Counted from the first letter of the stretch, positions 1 to 9,819 are shown. The stretch is DNA of 64,000 nucleotides from Cytophagales bacterium (GCA_004294225.1 REBA01000025.1:1-64000), one strand, 5' to 3'. Notes: generated by a model from the letters alone, not told the origin. Numbers and translations: made by a program.

Positions 1-1778
1 AGCCAGTTGCCTATACGTACAACTTCGTTGTTATTAATATCTATAGCATTAGCATTGGGGCTATCTCTTAGTACACCATCCACATAAAAATAGACTTTAC
101 GAGCTACAGGGTCGAAGGTGGTAGCTATATGGTGGCAATTTCCATCACGAAGGTTGGCAGTGTGCGTAGAAGTAGTTCTTAAGCCAGTACGATCGATAAA
201 TATTTTACCGTTGCTATTCAGCCCCCATACTACACCGTTGCTGTTACTTTGGCTAGGGTTCGGTATCATTTTTGATAAAATAGTGGCATTGGTATTATTC
301 ACATTGCTTACTGCTGTTGTGTTGATCCATGCCTCAAAGGTAAAGCCACCTAACTCTAGGCTATTATTGAAAGGAAAATCTTTGATAAACGAAGTAGTAG
401 AAATACCACATTGATTTTTAGTACTCACAGTTACTTGCACCCCATTGGCATTGTTTACTCTTACGTTGATATTGTCGGCGGTAGTTTCTAAAGTAGTACC
501 ATTGTTAGCAGTAATTACTGGCTGCACACCACCAGTGAGTATTCCCTTGATGCTGTATATATAGCTCACACCAGCTGCTCCAGCAGGATAGGGAGAAGTG
601 ATTTTAAAATTATGCACACCACTCAAGTTGTCATAAGGTACTGTAGAAATTCTAGAAATATCGGTGATAGGCAATACGCTTCGAGGTGTAACAAGTGGTG
701 AGCAGTTTCTAGCACTAATACCACAACCATATAAAGCCTCAGCACATACATATAGATTTGACTGGTTAGTATTTAATAAATTATATTTTACTCTTACCTC
801 TGTTTGGCGGGTATCATAAGTAATCTGGTTTGTATTGGATTGGGGGAAAGAGGCAAGGTTGGCATATGCTCCTCCAACACGATCGGTTGTAGACCACCTG
901 TAGTTGAGAAAACTAGACCTCGAGGATATATCGGGACTTATTACAAAATTATTTTCACCGTTTGTGCAACCCAGTGCCTCACCACTTTTAAGCAATGGTG
1001 CTGCTGGCATTTGGAGGGTAGTAGGGTTTATAGTCAAATTAGCAGTTCTTACAATGCTAGCACCACAAGTATTATTTGCTGTTACTTTCAAGATACCTCC
1101 TGCATTAGCTGCATTAGATTTGACACTTACATTGCTAGTGCCTTGACCGCCCACAATACTCCAACCAGCTGGTACTTCCCAATTGTAGGAATAATAAGCA
1201 AGATTATCGACGCTGTAGTTATAAATAGTGTTGGGGTTGCAGTCGGTAGCAAAAGAACTACCAGTGATATTGCCAGGGCCATTGGGGTTTATAACTGGAA
1301 ATTCAAGACTTGACCAAGGAGAAGTACATACATCAGAGTCTACATTTACAGCCCTAGCATGGAAGAAAAATCTGTCGGTAGCTATAATTCTTATCTTTGC
1401 TACAAACTCAAAGATTGTGAAATCTGGTACATAATATCTTACAGTACTGACATTGTCATATCTTGTGATTTCATTTGGAAATAAAGTTCTTATTCTTTTT
1501 ATTTCTCTAATCACCGCTCCAGTTACACTAACCTCGATATATCCATCCTGCCAAGTAGTACTACCGTTTCTTCTTACATGTATTTCGTAATCAGAATAAT
1601 AACATCCTGCAAGTCCACCAAGAGGAATTAATTGGGGTTTATCACACCAAGCTTGTATTTCCTCTTTTTGTTCATTGCTTTTCAATTTAGCAAATTGTGG
1701 AGACTGAGCATTCAATGTTACCAAAAACACTAATGAATACAGTACAGCAATAAATGTACGTTGAGTTAATTTTTTCAT
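1..1778 (-). CDS. Secreted LamG-domain protein, N-terminal part (runs off left edge)
   Basis: The reading frame is open from the ATG at 1778-1776 to the left edge, giving 592 residues with no stop, so the protein is truncated by the window and not broken. It starts MKKLTQRTF followed by a hydrophobic stretch and VTLNAQ, a signal peptide probably cut after about residue 24. The middle is Asn/Thr/Ser-rich with segments such as NTCGASIVRTANLTIN and ATDCNPNTIYNYSV, which resemble the Ig/PKD-like repeats of large Bacteroidota surface proteins. From about residue 470 there is a laminin-G-like lectin fold: FTFEAWIN, then HHIATTFD, VYFYVDG and VRIGNW near the edge. I infer an exported, cell-surface or T9SS-secreted protein; the sorting domain, if present, lies outside the window. 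Confidence 0.85.
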   Translation of the reverse strand, partial: MKKLTQRTFIAVLYSLVFLVTLNAQSPQFAKLKSNEQKEEIQAWCDKPQLIPLGGLAGCYYSDYEIHVRRNGSTTWQDGYIEVSVTGAVIREIKRIRTLFPNEITRYDNVSTVRYYVPDFTIFEFVAKIRIIATDRFFFHARAVNVDSDVCTSPWSSLEFPVINPNGPGNITGSSFATDCNPNTIYNYSVDNLAYYSYNWEVPAGWSIVGGQGTSNVSVKSNAANAGGILKVTANNTCGASIVRTANLTINPTTLQMPAAPLLKSGEALGCTNGENNFVISPDISSRSSFLNYRWSTTDRVGGAYANLASFPQSNTNQITYDTRQTEVRVKYNLLNTNQSNLYVCAEALYGCGISARNCSPLVTPRSVLPITDISRISTVPYDNLSGVHNFKITSPYPAGAAGVSYIYSIKGILTGGVQPVITANNGTTLETTADNINVRVNNANGVQVTVSTKNQCGISTTSFIKDFPFNNSLELGGFTFEAWINTTAVSNVNNTNATILSKMIPNPSQSNSNGVVWGLNSNGKIFIDRTGLRTTSTHTANLRDGNCHHIATTFDPVARKVYFYVDGVLRDSPNANAIDINNNEVVRIGNW

Positions 1779-1884
1779 TTTTTTAAAATTTAGAAAGTTA
1801 AACATTTAATTAAGCTATTGAAGAATGTACTGATTGGTTTAAAAAGAGAGCTAAAAAAATCGGCGGAGTACTTTAGCTTATTGG

Positions 1885-1995
1885 GTAACCGAGGCACTGA
1901 GATGCCTAACACACAAATAAACCAAGCATCCGCCGAAGCGGATGCGTTAGCCTACCTATCTCGTGTGTTTTAGAAAGTTCTCAGTTTTCGGTTAC
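1885..1995 (-). other. Long irregular hairpin with a cUUCGg tip (candidate structured RNA or REP-like element)
   Basis: Four nested inverted repeats fold into one 111-base arm: GTAACCGA (1885-1892) with TCGGTTAC (1988-1995), ACTGAGA (1896-1902) with TCTCAGT (1979-1985), AACACAC (1908-1914) with GTGTGTT (1963-1969), and GCATCCGC (1926-1933) with GCGGATGC (1938-1945). Read on the minus strand, the terminal loop is TTCG closed by C and G, the very stable cUUCGg tetraloop, which favours a minus-strand transcript. It lies 107 bases upstream of the LamG start codon, so it could be part of that gene's leader. I do not recognise an RNA family. Confidence 0.6.
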
Positions 1996-2402
1996 ACGAA
2001 TCAGCAGTAACGCTAATATTTTTGATACTTAATATTTTTAATTCATCGCAGTCTATTTTTCAAAGGCAAGATAATAAGGTTAATAATAAAAAGCAAAGGT
2101 TAAATAAAATTTAACATTATAAATTCATGTGTTTATCATTATTTTTTTGTTAATTATAGAGTATTTTCATTAAAAAACATATTTATACAAACCACAAAAA
2201 AGAGCTATCTGCGCTAAAAGAGCCTCTTTTTCGACATTTTTCTTAAAAAATGTTTCTGAAAGAATATATTTTTTTGTTGTATGGTTGATGATTGAAATTA
2301 TAAAATTAGATGTCTCAAAATTAGGCTGTAAAAATTTGATAAGCAAGAATAATAGATTGTAATAAATAATACTCTTTTTTTGCAAATCCTACAAATTTTA
2401 CA

Positions 2403-2454
2403 TAAAAAGAACCGCAAGACCTATCAAGAATCAAATCTTTATTGCCTTACGGTT
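2403..2454 (-). terminator. Intrinsic terminator of the beta-mannosidase gene
   Basis: On the minus strand AACCGTAAG (2454-2446) pairs with CTTGCGGTT (2418-2410) through one U-G pair, followed by CTTTTT. It starts 14 bases after the stop codon. Confidence 0.7.
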
Positions 2455-2467
2455 TCTTAATTATAAA

Positions 2468-5044
2468 TTACTTAGCATCTACAATGCTCATGATTTGAAA
2501 ATCATCTACATTATTCAAGCTTGTCTTTTCTTTTGGAGTAAAGATGATTTCTACTGTTTCTCCAGGAAGAATATCAAAATAGTTGTTAGAATAAGTTCCT
2601 TCTGCTTTTGTATTGATGTAAACATCTTTAGCGAGCTTATCTGATTTCAGGGTGAGTCTGTAACCATCTCCGCTAGCTACTAAAGTTCTTTCAATTTTAG
2701 GAGTTTCGAGCATCATCTCTTTTGGTGGAACAAAATAAAGTTCATTTCTAGATACCAATGTTCCCTTCTCTGAAATAGCCACTACCATAAGTGTATTTTT
2801 CTTATTCATTCCTTTGAGTAAATCTTTAGAAGATGCTTCAAAATAAGACTTACTAGAGTTGGCAGGGATAATAATCGGCATTTGTTTTGTCATCAATACT
2901 TTTCCAGAAAAATCAATAAGGTCTATTTTTAATTCAGCAGAAATATCACTCAACTTATCATTGACTACCCAAACTGAAGTTAGCCCATTGTCTTCACTAG
3001 GAGATACTAGAGTTTGGGTATAAGCTTTTCTTACATGATACTGAAGTGCTTTCCATCTTCCATAATAATCTATTCCTGACCAAGAAGCTACAGGCCAGCA
3101 ATCATCAAGTTGCCAGTAAAGTGTGCCCATGTTGTAGGGCATCTTTCTGCGATGAGCTTCTAGCCCCATTCTCATTCCTTGAGCTTGCTGCACTTGTTGT
3201 AGATAAATAAAGTTTTTGAATTCTTTAGGCATTTTGTAATCTCTCTGCATATACTCACGAATAACTTGGTTGCCTCTCGGATGGCGTTGGTGAGATTTCA
3301 TTACAGTTGAATCTATATTCCAGTCGCTAGGAATGGTATAGCTTTCTATTGTTCTAAGTTCAGGGAAAGATTGAAATCCAAATTCACTCATGAATCTTCC
3401 GATATAATTTTTAAACTCGGCAAAAGGCTTTTCTTCATGCCACACCCCCCAATAGTGCATGTCTCCAATTTTAGTACTTCTGATGTCTCTAAAACCTATT
3501 TTAGGAGAGGACGACCAATAGAATCGATTGTCATATTTTGCAACAGCTTCAGGAAGTATTTTATGAAAAATAGTTTCGTAATCGTGCCATACTTTGGCAG
3601 AATCTTCCCCATGTAGATTCCACGCTTTCTGCCATCCCCAAGTGTGCCAAGCTTCATCCATTTCGTTATTACCACACCAAAAAGCTAAACTAGGATGATT
3701 TCTTAGTCTCTTCACATTATAGGCTGCTTCTTGGGTTATTCTTCTTAAAGTAACACTATCTCCAGGGTACATGCTACATCCAAACATGAAATCTTGCCAC
3801 AAGAGTAGCCCTCTTTCATCTGCTAATTCGTAAAACAAGTCATTTTCATAGATACCTCCACCCCATACACGGAGCATGTTCATATTAGAATTCACTGCTG
3901 CATCTAACCACATTTCATATCTTGCTCTATCTACTCTGTTATAAAAATTATCTGAAGGGATATAATTTGCTCCTTTCATAAATACTGGTACTCCATTAAC
4001 TTTAAAATAAAATGATTCTCCAATAGAGTCTTTTTCATTAACTACTTCTACTGTTCTTAATCCTACTCTTGTTTTAATGGAATCTACTGAAGTGCCTTCA
4101 ATTTTCAGAGCACCTGCCAACTGATAAAGTTTGGCTTCGCCTAAGCCATTGGGCCACCATCTTTCTGGTTTGTCAATTTCTATTGCCACAGTAACTGAAT
4201 TTAAACCTTTCTTTAAATTCACCTCTTGAACGACTTGCTTAAATCCATTATCTATTCCAGCAAGGCTTACTTTAGCTTTCACATCAATTGAAGATTCTAT
4301 TTCAAATACTCCATTCAGCTTTGCTTTTTCATCGCTAAGTGCTGTCTGTTGAATATGAAGATTGGTAATCGTAGCATTATCCCAAGCTTGAAGGTGAATA
4401 GGTCTCCATATACCGCTAGTTACAAAACGTGGGCCCCAATCCCATCCATAATGATAACCTGCTTTTCTTGTAAAAACACTCACTCTTTTATCACCTTGGT
4501 CATTATTGGCAGGTAAAATATAACCTAAGCTATCGTATAATGGCAAGGTTTTCATAATAGGTGAAGTGAAATAAATTCTTATCGAATTGGTTCCTTCTTT
4601 CAAAAATTTCTTCACACTTACCGTCCAGCCAACATGCATATTATCTGCATTTAGGATTAAGGAGTCATTCAGGTAAACATCTGCATAGGTATCTAAACCT
4701 TCAAATTGAAGTGCTATGTTTTCTCTATTAAGAAGTGTTTTTTCAACTTTAAAAGAAGTTCTGTACTCCCAGTCTTCTTTATCTATCCATTGTTGGTCTT
4801 TTTCATTCGTTCTATAAAATGGATCTTCTATCTCTTTATTCGCAAACAAATCCATATGAACATTGCCAGGAACAGTTGCTTTTAGCCAATTGTCTTTTTT
4901 TACTTGGCGAAATTCCCAACCTTCATGCAGGTCGATAGAAACTTTCATTCCTTGCTTTGAAACAGGCTTACAAGATAAAACATTAAATAAGATAGCACTA
5001 CTTAGCAGTGCATACATCAAATATCGACTCGTCTTTTTGTACAT
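2468..5044 (-). CDS. GH2 beta-mannosidase, lipoprotein
   Basis: This 858-residue glycoside hydrolase family 2 enzyme should release beta-linked mannose from the non-reducing ends of oligosaccharides, such as mannan or N-glycan fragments. The N-terminus has a lipoprotein signal with the lipobox LFNVLSC (Cys25), so it is probably anchored in the outer membrane. The GH2 sugar-binding domain comes first. The motif GYHYGWDWGP (197-206) is typical of the mannosidase branch. The TIM barrel carries the acid/base Glu461 in FWCGNNE and the nucleophile Glu554 in FMSEFGFQSFPE. Length and both catalytic residues match active family members. It follows an MFS transporter gene by 33 bases, which suggests uptake of the released sugar or of an unrelated solute. 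There are no SusC/D genes beside it, so this is not a full polysaccharide utilisation locus. Confidence 0.93.
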   Translation of the reverse strand: MYKKTSRYLMYALLSSAILFNVLSCKPVSKQGMKVSIDLHEGWEFRQVKKDNWLKATVPGNVHMDLFANKEIEDPFYRTNEKDQQWIDKEDWEYRTSFKVEKTLLNRENIALQFEGLDTYADVYLNDSLILNADNMHVGWTVSVKKFLKEGTNSIRIYFTSPIMKTLPLYDSLGYILPANNDQGDKRVSVFTRKAGYHYGWDWGPRFVTSGIWRPIHLQAWDNATITNLHIQQTALSDEKAKLNGVFEIESSIDVKAKVSLAGIDNGFKQVVQEVNLKKGLNSVTVAIEIDKPERWWPNGLGEAKLYQLAGALKIEGTSVDSIKTRVGLRTVEVVNEKDSIGESFYFKVNGVPVFMKGANYIPSDNFYNRVDRARYEMWLDAAVNSNMNMLRVWGGGIYENDLFYELADERGLLLWQDFMFGCSMYPGDSVTLRRITQEAAYNVKRLRNHPSLAFWCGNNEMDEAWHTWGWQKAWNLHGEDSAKVWHDYETIFHKILPEAVAKYDNRFYWSSSPKIGFRDIRSTKIGDMHYWGVWHEEKPFAEFKNYIGRFMSEFGFQSFPELRTIESYTIPSDWNIDSTVMKSHQRHPRGNQVIREYMQRDYKMPKEFKNFIYLQQVQQAQGMRMGLEAHRRKMPYNMGTLYWQLDDCWPVASWSGIDYYGRWKALQYHVRKAYTQTLVSPSEDNGLTSVWVVNDKLSDISAELKIDLIDFSGKVLMTKQMPIIIPANSSKSYFEASSKDLLKGMNKKNTLMVVAISEKGTLVSRNELYFVPPKEMMLETPKIERTLVASGDGYRLTLKSDKLAKDVYINTKAEGTYSNNYFDILPGETVEIIFTPKEKTSLNNVDDFQIMSIVDAK

Positions 5045-5077
5045 TTTTTTAGGGTTAAGTTATTATTCAATTTTAAT

Positions 5078-6391
5078 TTAAATTTTAGTGATTTCATAAA
5101 TTCTCTTAGAAGGAATTCTCAAAAGAAAAAACAGACTAATAAGAAAGAAAACAGATAAAGCCAAAGTACTATTTCTCATTCCTCCACTAATTTGGGCAAT
5201 AAAACCAAAAATAAAAGTTCCTGCAAAAGTAGAAATCTTATCCATTACGTCATAAAAGCTAAAATAAGTAGCATGTTGATTGCTATCTTGAGGAATAAGC
5301 TTTGCGTAAGTACTCCTTGAAAGCGACTGCACCCCTCCCATTACAAACCCAACCAATACTGCTAGTAGATAAAATTGATTTGCAGTAGAAACAAAATAGG
5401 CACTAATACATACCATAATCCATACAAAGACCAACATTGCTAGTGCATATACATTTCCTATCTTTTCAGAAATCCTTGCAAAAACCTGTGCACCTAAAAT
5501 GGCAATTATTTGAATTATTAGTATTACAATTATAAGGCTTGATGTCTCTAAATGTAATTGGTCTTTACCAAAAATGGTAGCCATATACATCACAGTTTGA
5601 ACGCCCATGTTGTAGAAGAAGAAGGCAAACAAAAATCTTTTTAAAAATAATTGCCACGATAGTTCCTTGAGCAGAGATTTCAATTGTTTGAAACCAATTA
5701 TAAAAATATTTTCATTGCTATTATTATTTTTTACCAATGAATTATTGGGTAAATAATAAAAAGCATATTGTGCAAAAAGAAACCACCAAAGACCAACGGT
5801 AAGAAAAGAGATTCTTGCTGGTAAATCACTGTTTTGGAACATACCAAAATAATTTGGCTTCAAAAGCATTAGAATATTAAGAATTAATAGCAATACACTT
5901 CCCACATAACCGTAAGCAAAACCCTTAGCACTTACTTTATCTGATTGGTCTTCAGAAACAATCTCTGGCAAAAAAGAATTATAGAAAACAATACTCCCGC
6001 TATAACCTATACCAGCAAGAATAAAACATAATACCCCAACTGGAATAGTTTTACTAGTAAAGAAAAACAAGCAAGCACATGCTATACTTCCTAAGTAGCA
6101 AAAGAAACGCATAAATGTTTTCTTCTTCCCAGTATAATCTGCGATACTAGATAATACTGGGCTAAATAAAGCTGCCAATAAGAATACTAATGATAAAGAA
6201 TAGGAATATAATACTGTATTTAGAAGTTCAAAACCAAAAATGCTTACTTTATTTTGGGTCTCTTGATTAGTAGTAACTGCTAGGAAATACTCTGGAAATA
6301 CTGCTGTTGTAATTGTGAGAGAATACACAGAATTAGCCCAGTCATACATACACCAAGCATGAATGGTTTTAGGATTATTTTTTTCTACCAT
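5078..6391 (-). CDS. MFS transporter, UMF1/Atg22-like family
   Basis: This is a 437-residue integral membrane protein with about 12 hydrophobic segments. The N-terminal signature WCMYDWANSVYSLTITT matches the UMF1 family of the major facilitator superfamily, which includes the yeast vacuolar effluxer Atg22. A cytoplasmic loop with ADYTGKKKTFM follows helix 2, as in MFS proteins, and a second motif GGVQSLSRSTYAKLIP lies in the C-terminal half. The substrate is unknown for bacterial members. The gene lies 33 bases before the beta-mannosidase and 10 bases after the small secreted protein gene, so the three probably form one transcript. Confidence 0.9.
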   Translation of the reverse strand: MVEKNNPKTIHAWCMYDWANSVYSLTITTAVFPEYFLAVTTNQETQNKVSIFGFELLNTVLYSYSLSLVFLLAALFSPVLSSIADYTGKKKTFMRFFCYLGSIACACLFFFTSKTIPVGVLCFILAGIGYSGSIVFYNSFLPEIVSEDQSDKVSAKGFAYGYVGSVLLLILNILMLLKPNYFGMFQNSDLPARISFLTVGLWWFLFAQYAFYYLPNNSLVKNNNSNENIFIIGFKQLKSLLKELSWQLFLKRFLFAFFFYNMGVQTVMYMATIFGKDQLHLETSSLIIVILIIQIIAILGAQVFARISEKIGNVYALAMLVFVWIMVCISAYFVSTANQFYLLAVLVGFVMGGVQSLSRSTYAKLIPQDSNQHATYFSFYDVMDKISTFAGTFIFGFIAQISGGMRNSTLALSVFFLISLFFLLRIPSKRIYEITKI

Positions 6392-6401
6392 TTTTGTAGT
6401 G

Positions 6402-6905
6402 TTACCATCTGAATCTAAGCCCTAATCTAGCTGGAAAAGACCATTTAAAGCCAGAATCACTTTTACCTCTGTAGCTTGGCTCTACCCCTGCGTCAGTAAA
6501 AATAGAGAGTGGAGCTTTGATAATATTAAATTCAAAGCCTATAAGTGCATTAATACCTAATTTATAATAGGGTTTTTCTGCAATTTGATAATGGGCTCCT
6601 AAACCCCAATAAAACTGTATATCTTTAAGGTCAAAACAAGTGTAATGCTTCATCACATTTATTTGAAATCTTGGAATGAAACCTAAAGTACCGCCTCTGT
6701 AGTACCCAAAATTTCCCTCTAATGCAAATTTAGAGAAATAGTGCTTGTAATTAAGCCACAAACTGCCACCACCATAGGCAATCCCCACCCCATTTTTTTT
6801 CCATACATCATATTCTGGATTAAGCACAGATGATTCTTGGGCTTTCACTGATTGGATAAAAGTAGATAGCGACACTAACAAAAATAGACTAACAATAAAT
6901 TTCAT
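6402..6905 (-). CDS. Small secreted beta-barrel-like protein
   Basis: This 167-residue protein has a clear signal peptide ending VKAQES. The mature part alternates aromatic and polar residues (NYKHYFSKFALEGNFGYYRGGTLGFIPRFQ), contains YWGLGAHYQ, and ends in GLRFRW with a C-terminal aromatic residue. Together these features suggest an 8-strand outer-membrane barrel. I do not recognise a named family. It sits immediately upstream of, and probably co-transcribed with, the UMF1 transporter gene. Confidence 0.7.
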   Translation of the reverse strand: MKFIVSLFLLVSLSTFIQSVKAQESSVLNPEYDVWKKNGVGIAYGGGSLWLNYKHYFSKFALEGNFGYYRGGTLGFIPRFQINVMKHYTCFDLKDIQFYWGLGAHYQIAEKPYYKLGINALIGFEFNIIKAPLSIFTDAGVEPSYRGKSDSGFKWSFPARLGLRFRW

Positions 6906-6998
6906 AAATACTTTTAGACAAAATGAGTAAAAAATTATAATTCAAACTTTTGCCTAAATTAATCATTTTGTAAGTTCACACAAACAGTTTGATATTTT

Positions 6999-8420
6999 TT
7001 AATTTTTGGGGCAATAATCAAACAATTGTTTTCTGATAATAGCTTCTGACACTTCCTTAGGAACCATTTTTTCCCAACCAGATTCTCCAGCTTTTATCAT
7101 TCTTATTACGTTGTCTGAAAATATATCAAGAAAATCTAATCTTGCATTCACTATGTCTTCAAGCTTATCATTTGCCAATAAATATTTATACAAGTAAACC
7201 AAGTTTTCAGGCAATCTAAAATTCTTACAAGTTAATAATTCCTTTGAATGAACATCTCTTGCAGGGTAAATATAAAGTTTAATATTTTTACTGAACAAGG
7301 TACTGAAAGATTCCAAAATTCCCCCTTTCAGATCGGTATAATATTGCTCATTAAATATTTCCGAAAGACTCATAATTCCTAATACTAAGCCAATCTTTTG
7401 CTTAGAAAATCTTGACAAATAAGATACCAATTTGTAATACTTATGGTAATTAGAAATCATCACGGTATGACCCAAAGAACATAGAATTTCTGCCCTGTCT
7501 ATAAACTCCTCTTCATCAATATTGATCATCTGACCATCTGATGTAAGCGAATTAATATTAATTTCGGAAATACAAATGATTTTATTGACATCTACTTGCT
7601 TGTCATTCTTGAAATGCTCTAGCCCTGTTTTTATCATATCTAGATTGACAAATGTACAAGGTCTAAATCTACCTCTTAATACTAAAATATTTTTTTTATA
7701 AAACACTTCTGAAGGCTGTAAAACATTACCTTCTGGACCAAATAGCGCTGCTTGTGTTAGCCCTAATTTAACCAGTTTCAAACTTAGCAAACGATTATCT
7801 AAGTGTTGAAAATCTGGTCCAGTAATTCTAACCATATCAATTTCTACCCTCTCTGTACCAAGAGATTCTACCAAACTATGTAAGAATGTTTCTATAGTAT
7901 CATAATAATAAAATGCTGAATAAATAAGATTTACTCCTACAATACCTGCTGCTTGTTGTTGCAAAAGGGTATCGTTATCCAACAATCTAATGTGAACTAT
8001 AGCATCATTGGGAGGGGTGTCAGGATGGAGTTGAAATCTGATACCAAGCCAACCATGTCCTTCATTAGTTTTGTTATAATTTAGAGCAACTACAGAATTA
8101 GCAAAAGCAAAAAATAAGTTGTCAGGAGGGCGAACTGCATCTAACCTTTGTTCAAGAATATTATATTCCCTATTAAGCATCTTTACAACCCTTGACTCTA
8201 CTACATACCTTCCGCTTTCTTCTGTTCCGTAGATTGCATCACTCATCGATTTATCATAAGCACTAATTGTTTTAGCAATAGTACCAGAAGCTGCACCCGC
8301 TTTAAAAAACCAAGCTGCAGTTTCTTGACCAGCACCAATTTCAGCAAAAGAACCATAAGTTCTGGTATCCAAATTGATAGTTAATGCCTTCTCACGAGGG
8401 CTAAGGTTAATTGCATTCAT
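6999..8420 (-). CDS. Conserved protein of unknown function (family often mislabelled TonB-dependent receptor)
   Basis: This 473-residue protein is predicted to be soluble: there is no signal peptide and there are no membrane helices. Its opening, MNAINLSPREKALTINLD, followed by FAEIGAGQETAAWFFKAG and GTIAKTISAYDKSMSDAIYG, is a pattern I associate with a widespread but uncharacterised family. Database labels such as TonB-dependent receptor or nicotinate-nucleotide adenylyltransferase look like transferred errors: no barrel, plug or nucleotidyltransferase HxGH motif is visible. It is transcribed divergently from mreB. I assign no function. Confidence 0.75.
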   Translation of the reverse strand: MNAINLSPREKALTINLDTRTYGSFAEIGAGQETAAWFFKAGAASGTIAKTISAYDKSMSDAIYGTEESGRYVVESRVVKMLNREYNILEQRLDAVRPPDNLFFAFANSVVALNYNKTNEGHGWLGIRFQLHPDTPPNDAIVHIRLLDNDTLLQQQAAGIVGVNLIYSAFYYYDTIETFLHSLVESLGTERVEIDMVRITGPDFQHLDNRLLSLKLVKLGLTQAALFGPEGNVLQPSEVFYKKNILVLRGRFRPCTFVNLDMIKTGLEHFKNDKQVDVNKIICISEININSLTSDGQMINIDEEEFIDRAEILCSLGHTVMISNYHKYYKLVSYLSRFSKQKIGLVLGIMSLSEIFNEQYYTDLKGGILESFSTLFSKNIKLYIYPARDVHSKELLTCKNFRLPENLVYLYKYLLANDKLEDIVNARLDFLDIFSDNVIRMIKAGESGWEKMVPKEVSEAIIRKQLFDYCPKN

Positions 8421-8762
8421 AGATAATTAACAATAATAAAATAATTAGAAAATGTTACTTTTCATAGAATATTGACCTTCAACAAAGCAATCTTTATTCA
8501 ATATTTCAATTTAACCCAAAAAATCTATCCATGCCAATGTTTTTATTTATAAAGATTTTTTTTCGATAAACTCACATCTACAAAACATATTTAGCTTTTC
8601 TACAAGAAATAACAACGCTTTAATAAATAAAAACAAAAAAATGAATGAAATTGAATCTAGTATTTCAATTACTTGTAAATTGTAATTAAATTTGTAAAAT
8701 TTTATGAATTCATTTCATAAAAATACTTAATATAGACACAATCATAACAATTATAATTACCC
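8421..8762. other. Divergent intergenic region upstream of mreB
   Basis: These 342 AT-rich bases hold the promoters of two divergent genes. A Bacteroidota-type -7 box TAAATTTG lies at 8687-8694 for mreB, leaving a leader of about 60 bases. I see no gene or strong hairpin here. Confidence 0.6.
8687..8694 (+). promoter_or_regulatory. Candidate -7 box for mreB
   Basis: TAAATTTG fits the Bacteroidota primary-sigma -7 consensus TAnnTTTG. A well-spaced -33 TTG is not evident, so the call is tentative. Confidence 0.45.
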
Positions 8763-9791
8763 ATGGGATTATTTGATTTTTTCACTAGTGATATCGCCAT
8801 AGACTTAGGCACTGCCAATACTTTAATTATCCATAAAGACAAAATAGTAGTTGATGAACCTTCTATCATTGCATTAGACAAACTTACTGGAAAAGTAAGG
8901 GCAATAGGTAGAGAAGCCATGCAAATGCATGAAAAAACACATGAAAACATAAAAACAATTCGCCCTCTTAAAGATGGTGTAATTGCAGATTTTGATGCTG
9001 CTGAGAAAATGATCAGAGGGATGATAAAAATGATCGACCTTGGAAGAAGTTTTTTTGGAGCATCTTCTCACCGCATGGCTATTTGTATTCCTTCCGGAAT
9101 TACTGAAGTAGAAAAGCGTGCTGTTAGAGACTCCGCCGAGCACGCTGGTGCAAAAGAAGTATACATGATATTTGAACCTATCGCTGCCGCTATAGGATTA
9201 GGAATAGACATAGAGCAACCTATCGGTTCTATGATAGTAGATATCGGTGGAGGGACTACAGAAATTGCAGTAATAGCACTTTCTGGCATAGTATGCGAAC
9301 AATCAATCAGAATAGCAGGAGATGTATTCAATAAAGACATCTTAGATTATATGCGTCGTCAGCACAATTTGCTCATTGGGGAAAGAAGTGCAGAAAGAAT
9401 AAAAATTGAAGTCGGCTCTGCACTTACTGAGCTAGATAATCCCCCAGAAGATTTTGAAATCAGAGGAAGAGACTTGATGACTGGTATTCCTAAAGTAATA
9501 AAAGTAACTTATTCTGAGATTGCTTTTGCTTTAGATAAATCTGTTTCAAAAATTGAAGAAGCGGTATTAAAAGCTCTAGAGGTTGCCCCTCCAGAACTTT
9601 CTGCTGATATTTATGACAATGGCATACATCTTACTGGTGGTGGTGCATTATTGAGAGGATTAGACAAAAGAATTGCAATGAAAACCAAACTGCCTATTCA
9701 CGTTGCAGAAGCTCCTTTGTTAGCTGTTGTGAAAGGCACTGGGATTGCTATCAAAGACACCAAAAGATACAGTGCTGTTCTTATGAGATAA
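8763..9791 (+). CDS. mreB: Rod shape-determining protein MreB
   Basis: MreB is the bacterial actin homologue that forms membrane-associated filaments and directs lateral cell-wall synthesis. The 342 residues are normal length. The ATPase signatures are present: phosphate-1 DLGTANT (14-20), phosphate-2 DIGGGTTEIAV (160-170) and an adenosine motif LTGGGALLRG near residue 290. The short hydrophobic N-terminus MGLFDFF would serve for membrane contact. The ATG at 8763 is the natural start for this family. It heads a plus-strand cluster with mreC, a C-terminal processing protease and anmK. A rod-shaped or filamentous cell is implied. Confidence 0.97.
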   Translation: MGLFDFFTSDIAIDLGTANTLIIHKDKIVVDEPSIIALDKLTGKVRAIGREAMQMHEKTHENIKTIRPLKDGVIADFDAAEKMIRGMIKMIDLGRSFFGASSHRMAICIPSGITEVEKRAVRDSAEHAGAKEVYMIFEPIAAAIGLGIDIEQPIGSMIVDIGGGTTEIAVIALSGIVCEQSIRIAGDVFNKDILDYMRRQHNLLIGERSAERIKIEVGSALTELDNPPEDFEIRGRDLMTGIPKVIKVTYSEIAFALDKSVSKIEEAVLKALEVAPPELSADIYDNGIHLTGGGALLRGLDKRIAMKTKLPIHVAEAPLLAVVKGTGIAIKDTKRYSAVLMR

Positions 9792-9819
9792 TTTTCCAAT
9801 AAAATCAAAGAGGCAAGGT

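Larger units (their letters stand above)
1779..2467. other. Intergenic region with a structured element and a terminator
   Basis: This 689-base gap separates the end of the beta-mannosidase gene from the start of the LamG gene, both on the minus strand. It holds the irregular hairpin at 1885-1995 and the mannosidase terminator at 2403-2454. Positions 2000-2400 are AT-rich, and I see no convincing gene in them. Confidence 0.7.

Noticed and set aside
804..1434. Plus-strand frames with Cys/Ser-rich products
   Set aside because: They lie antisense to the secreted LamG protein, whose frame has a signal peptide and a recognisable domain.
2170..2385. A 71-codon minus-strand frame rich in Ile, Leu, Phe and Lys
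   Set aside because: The region is very AT-rich, the composition is what random AT-rich sequence gives, and there is no ribosome site or recognisable domain.
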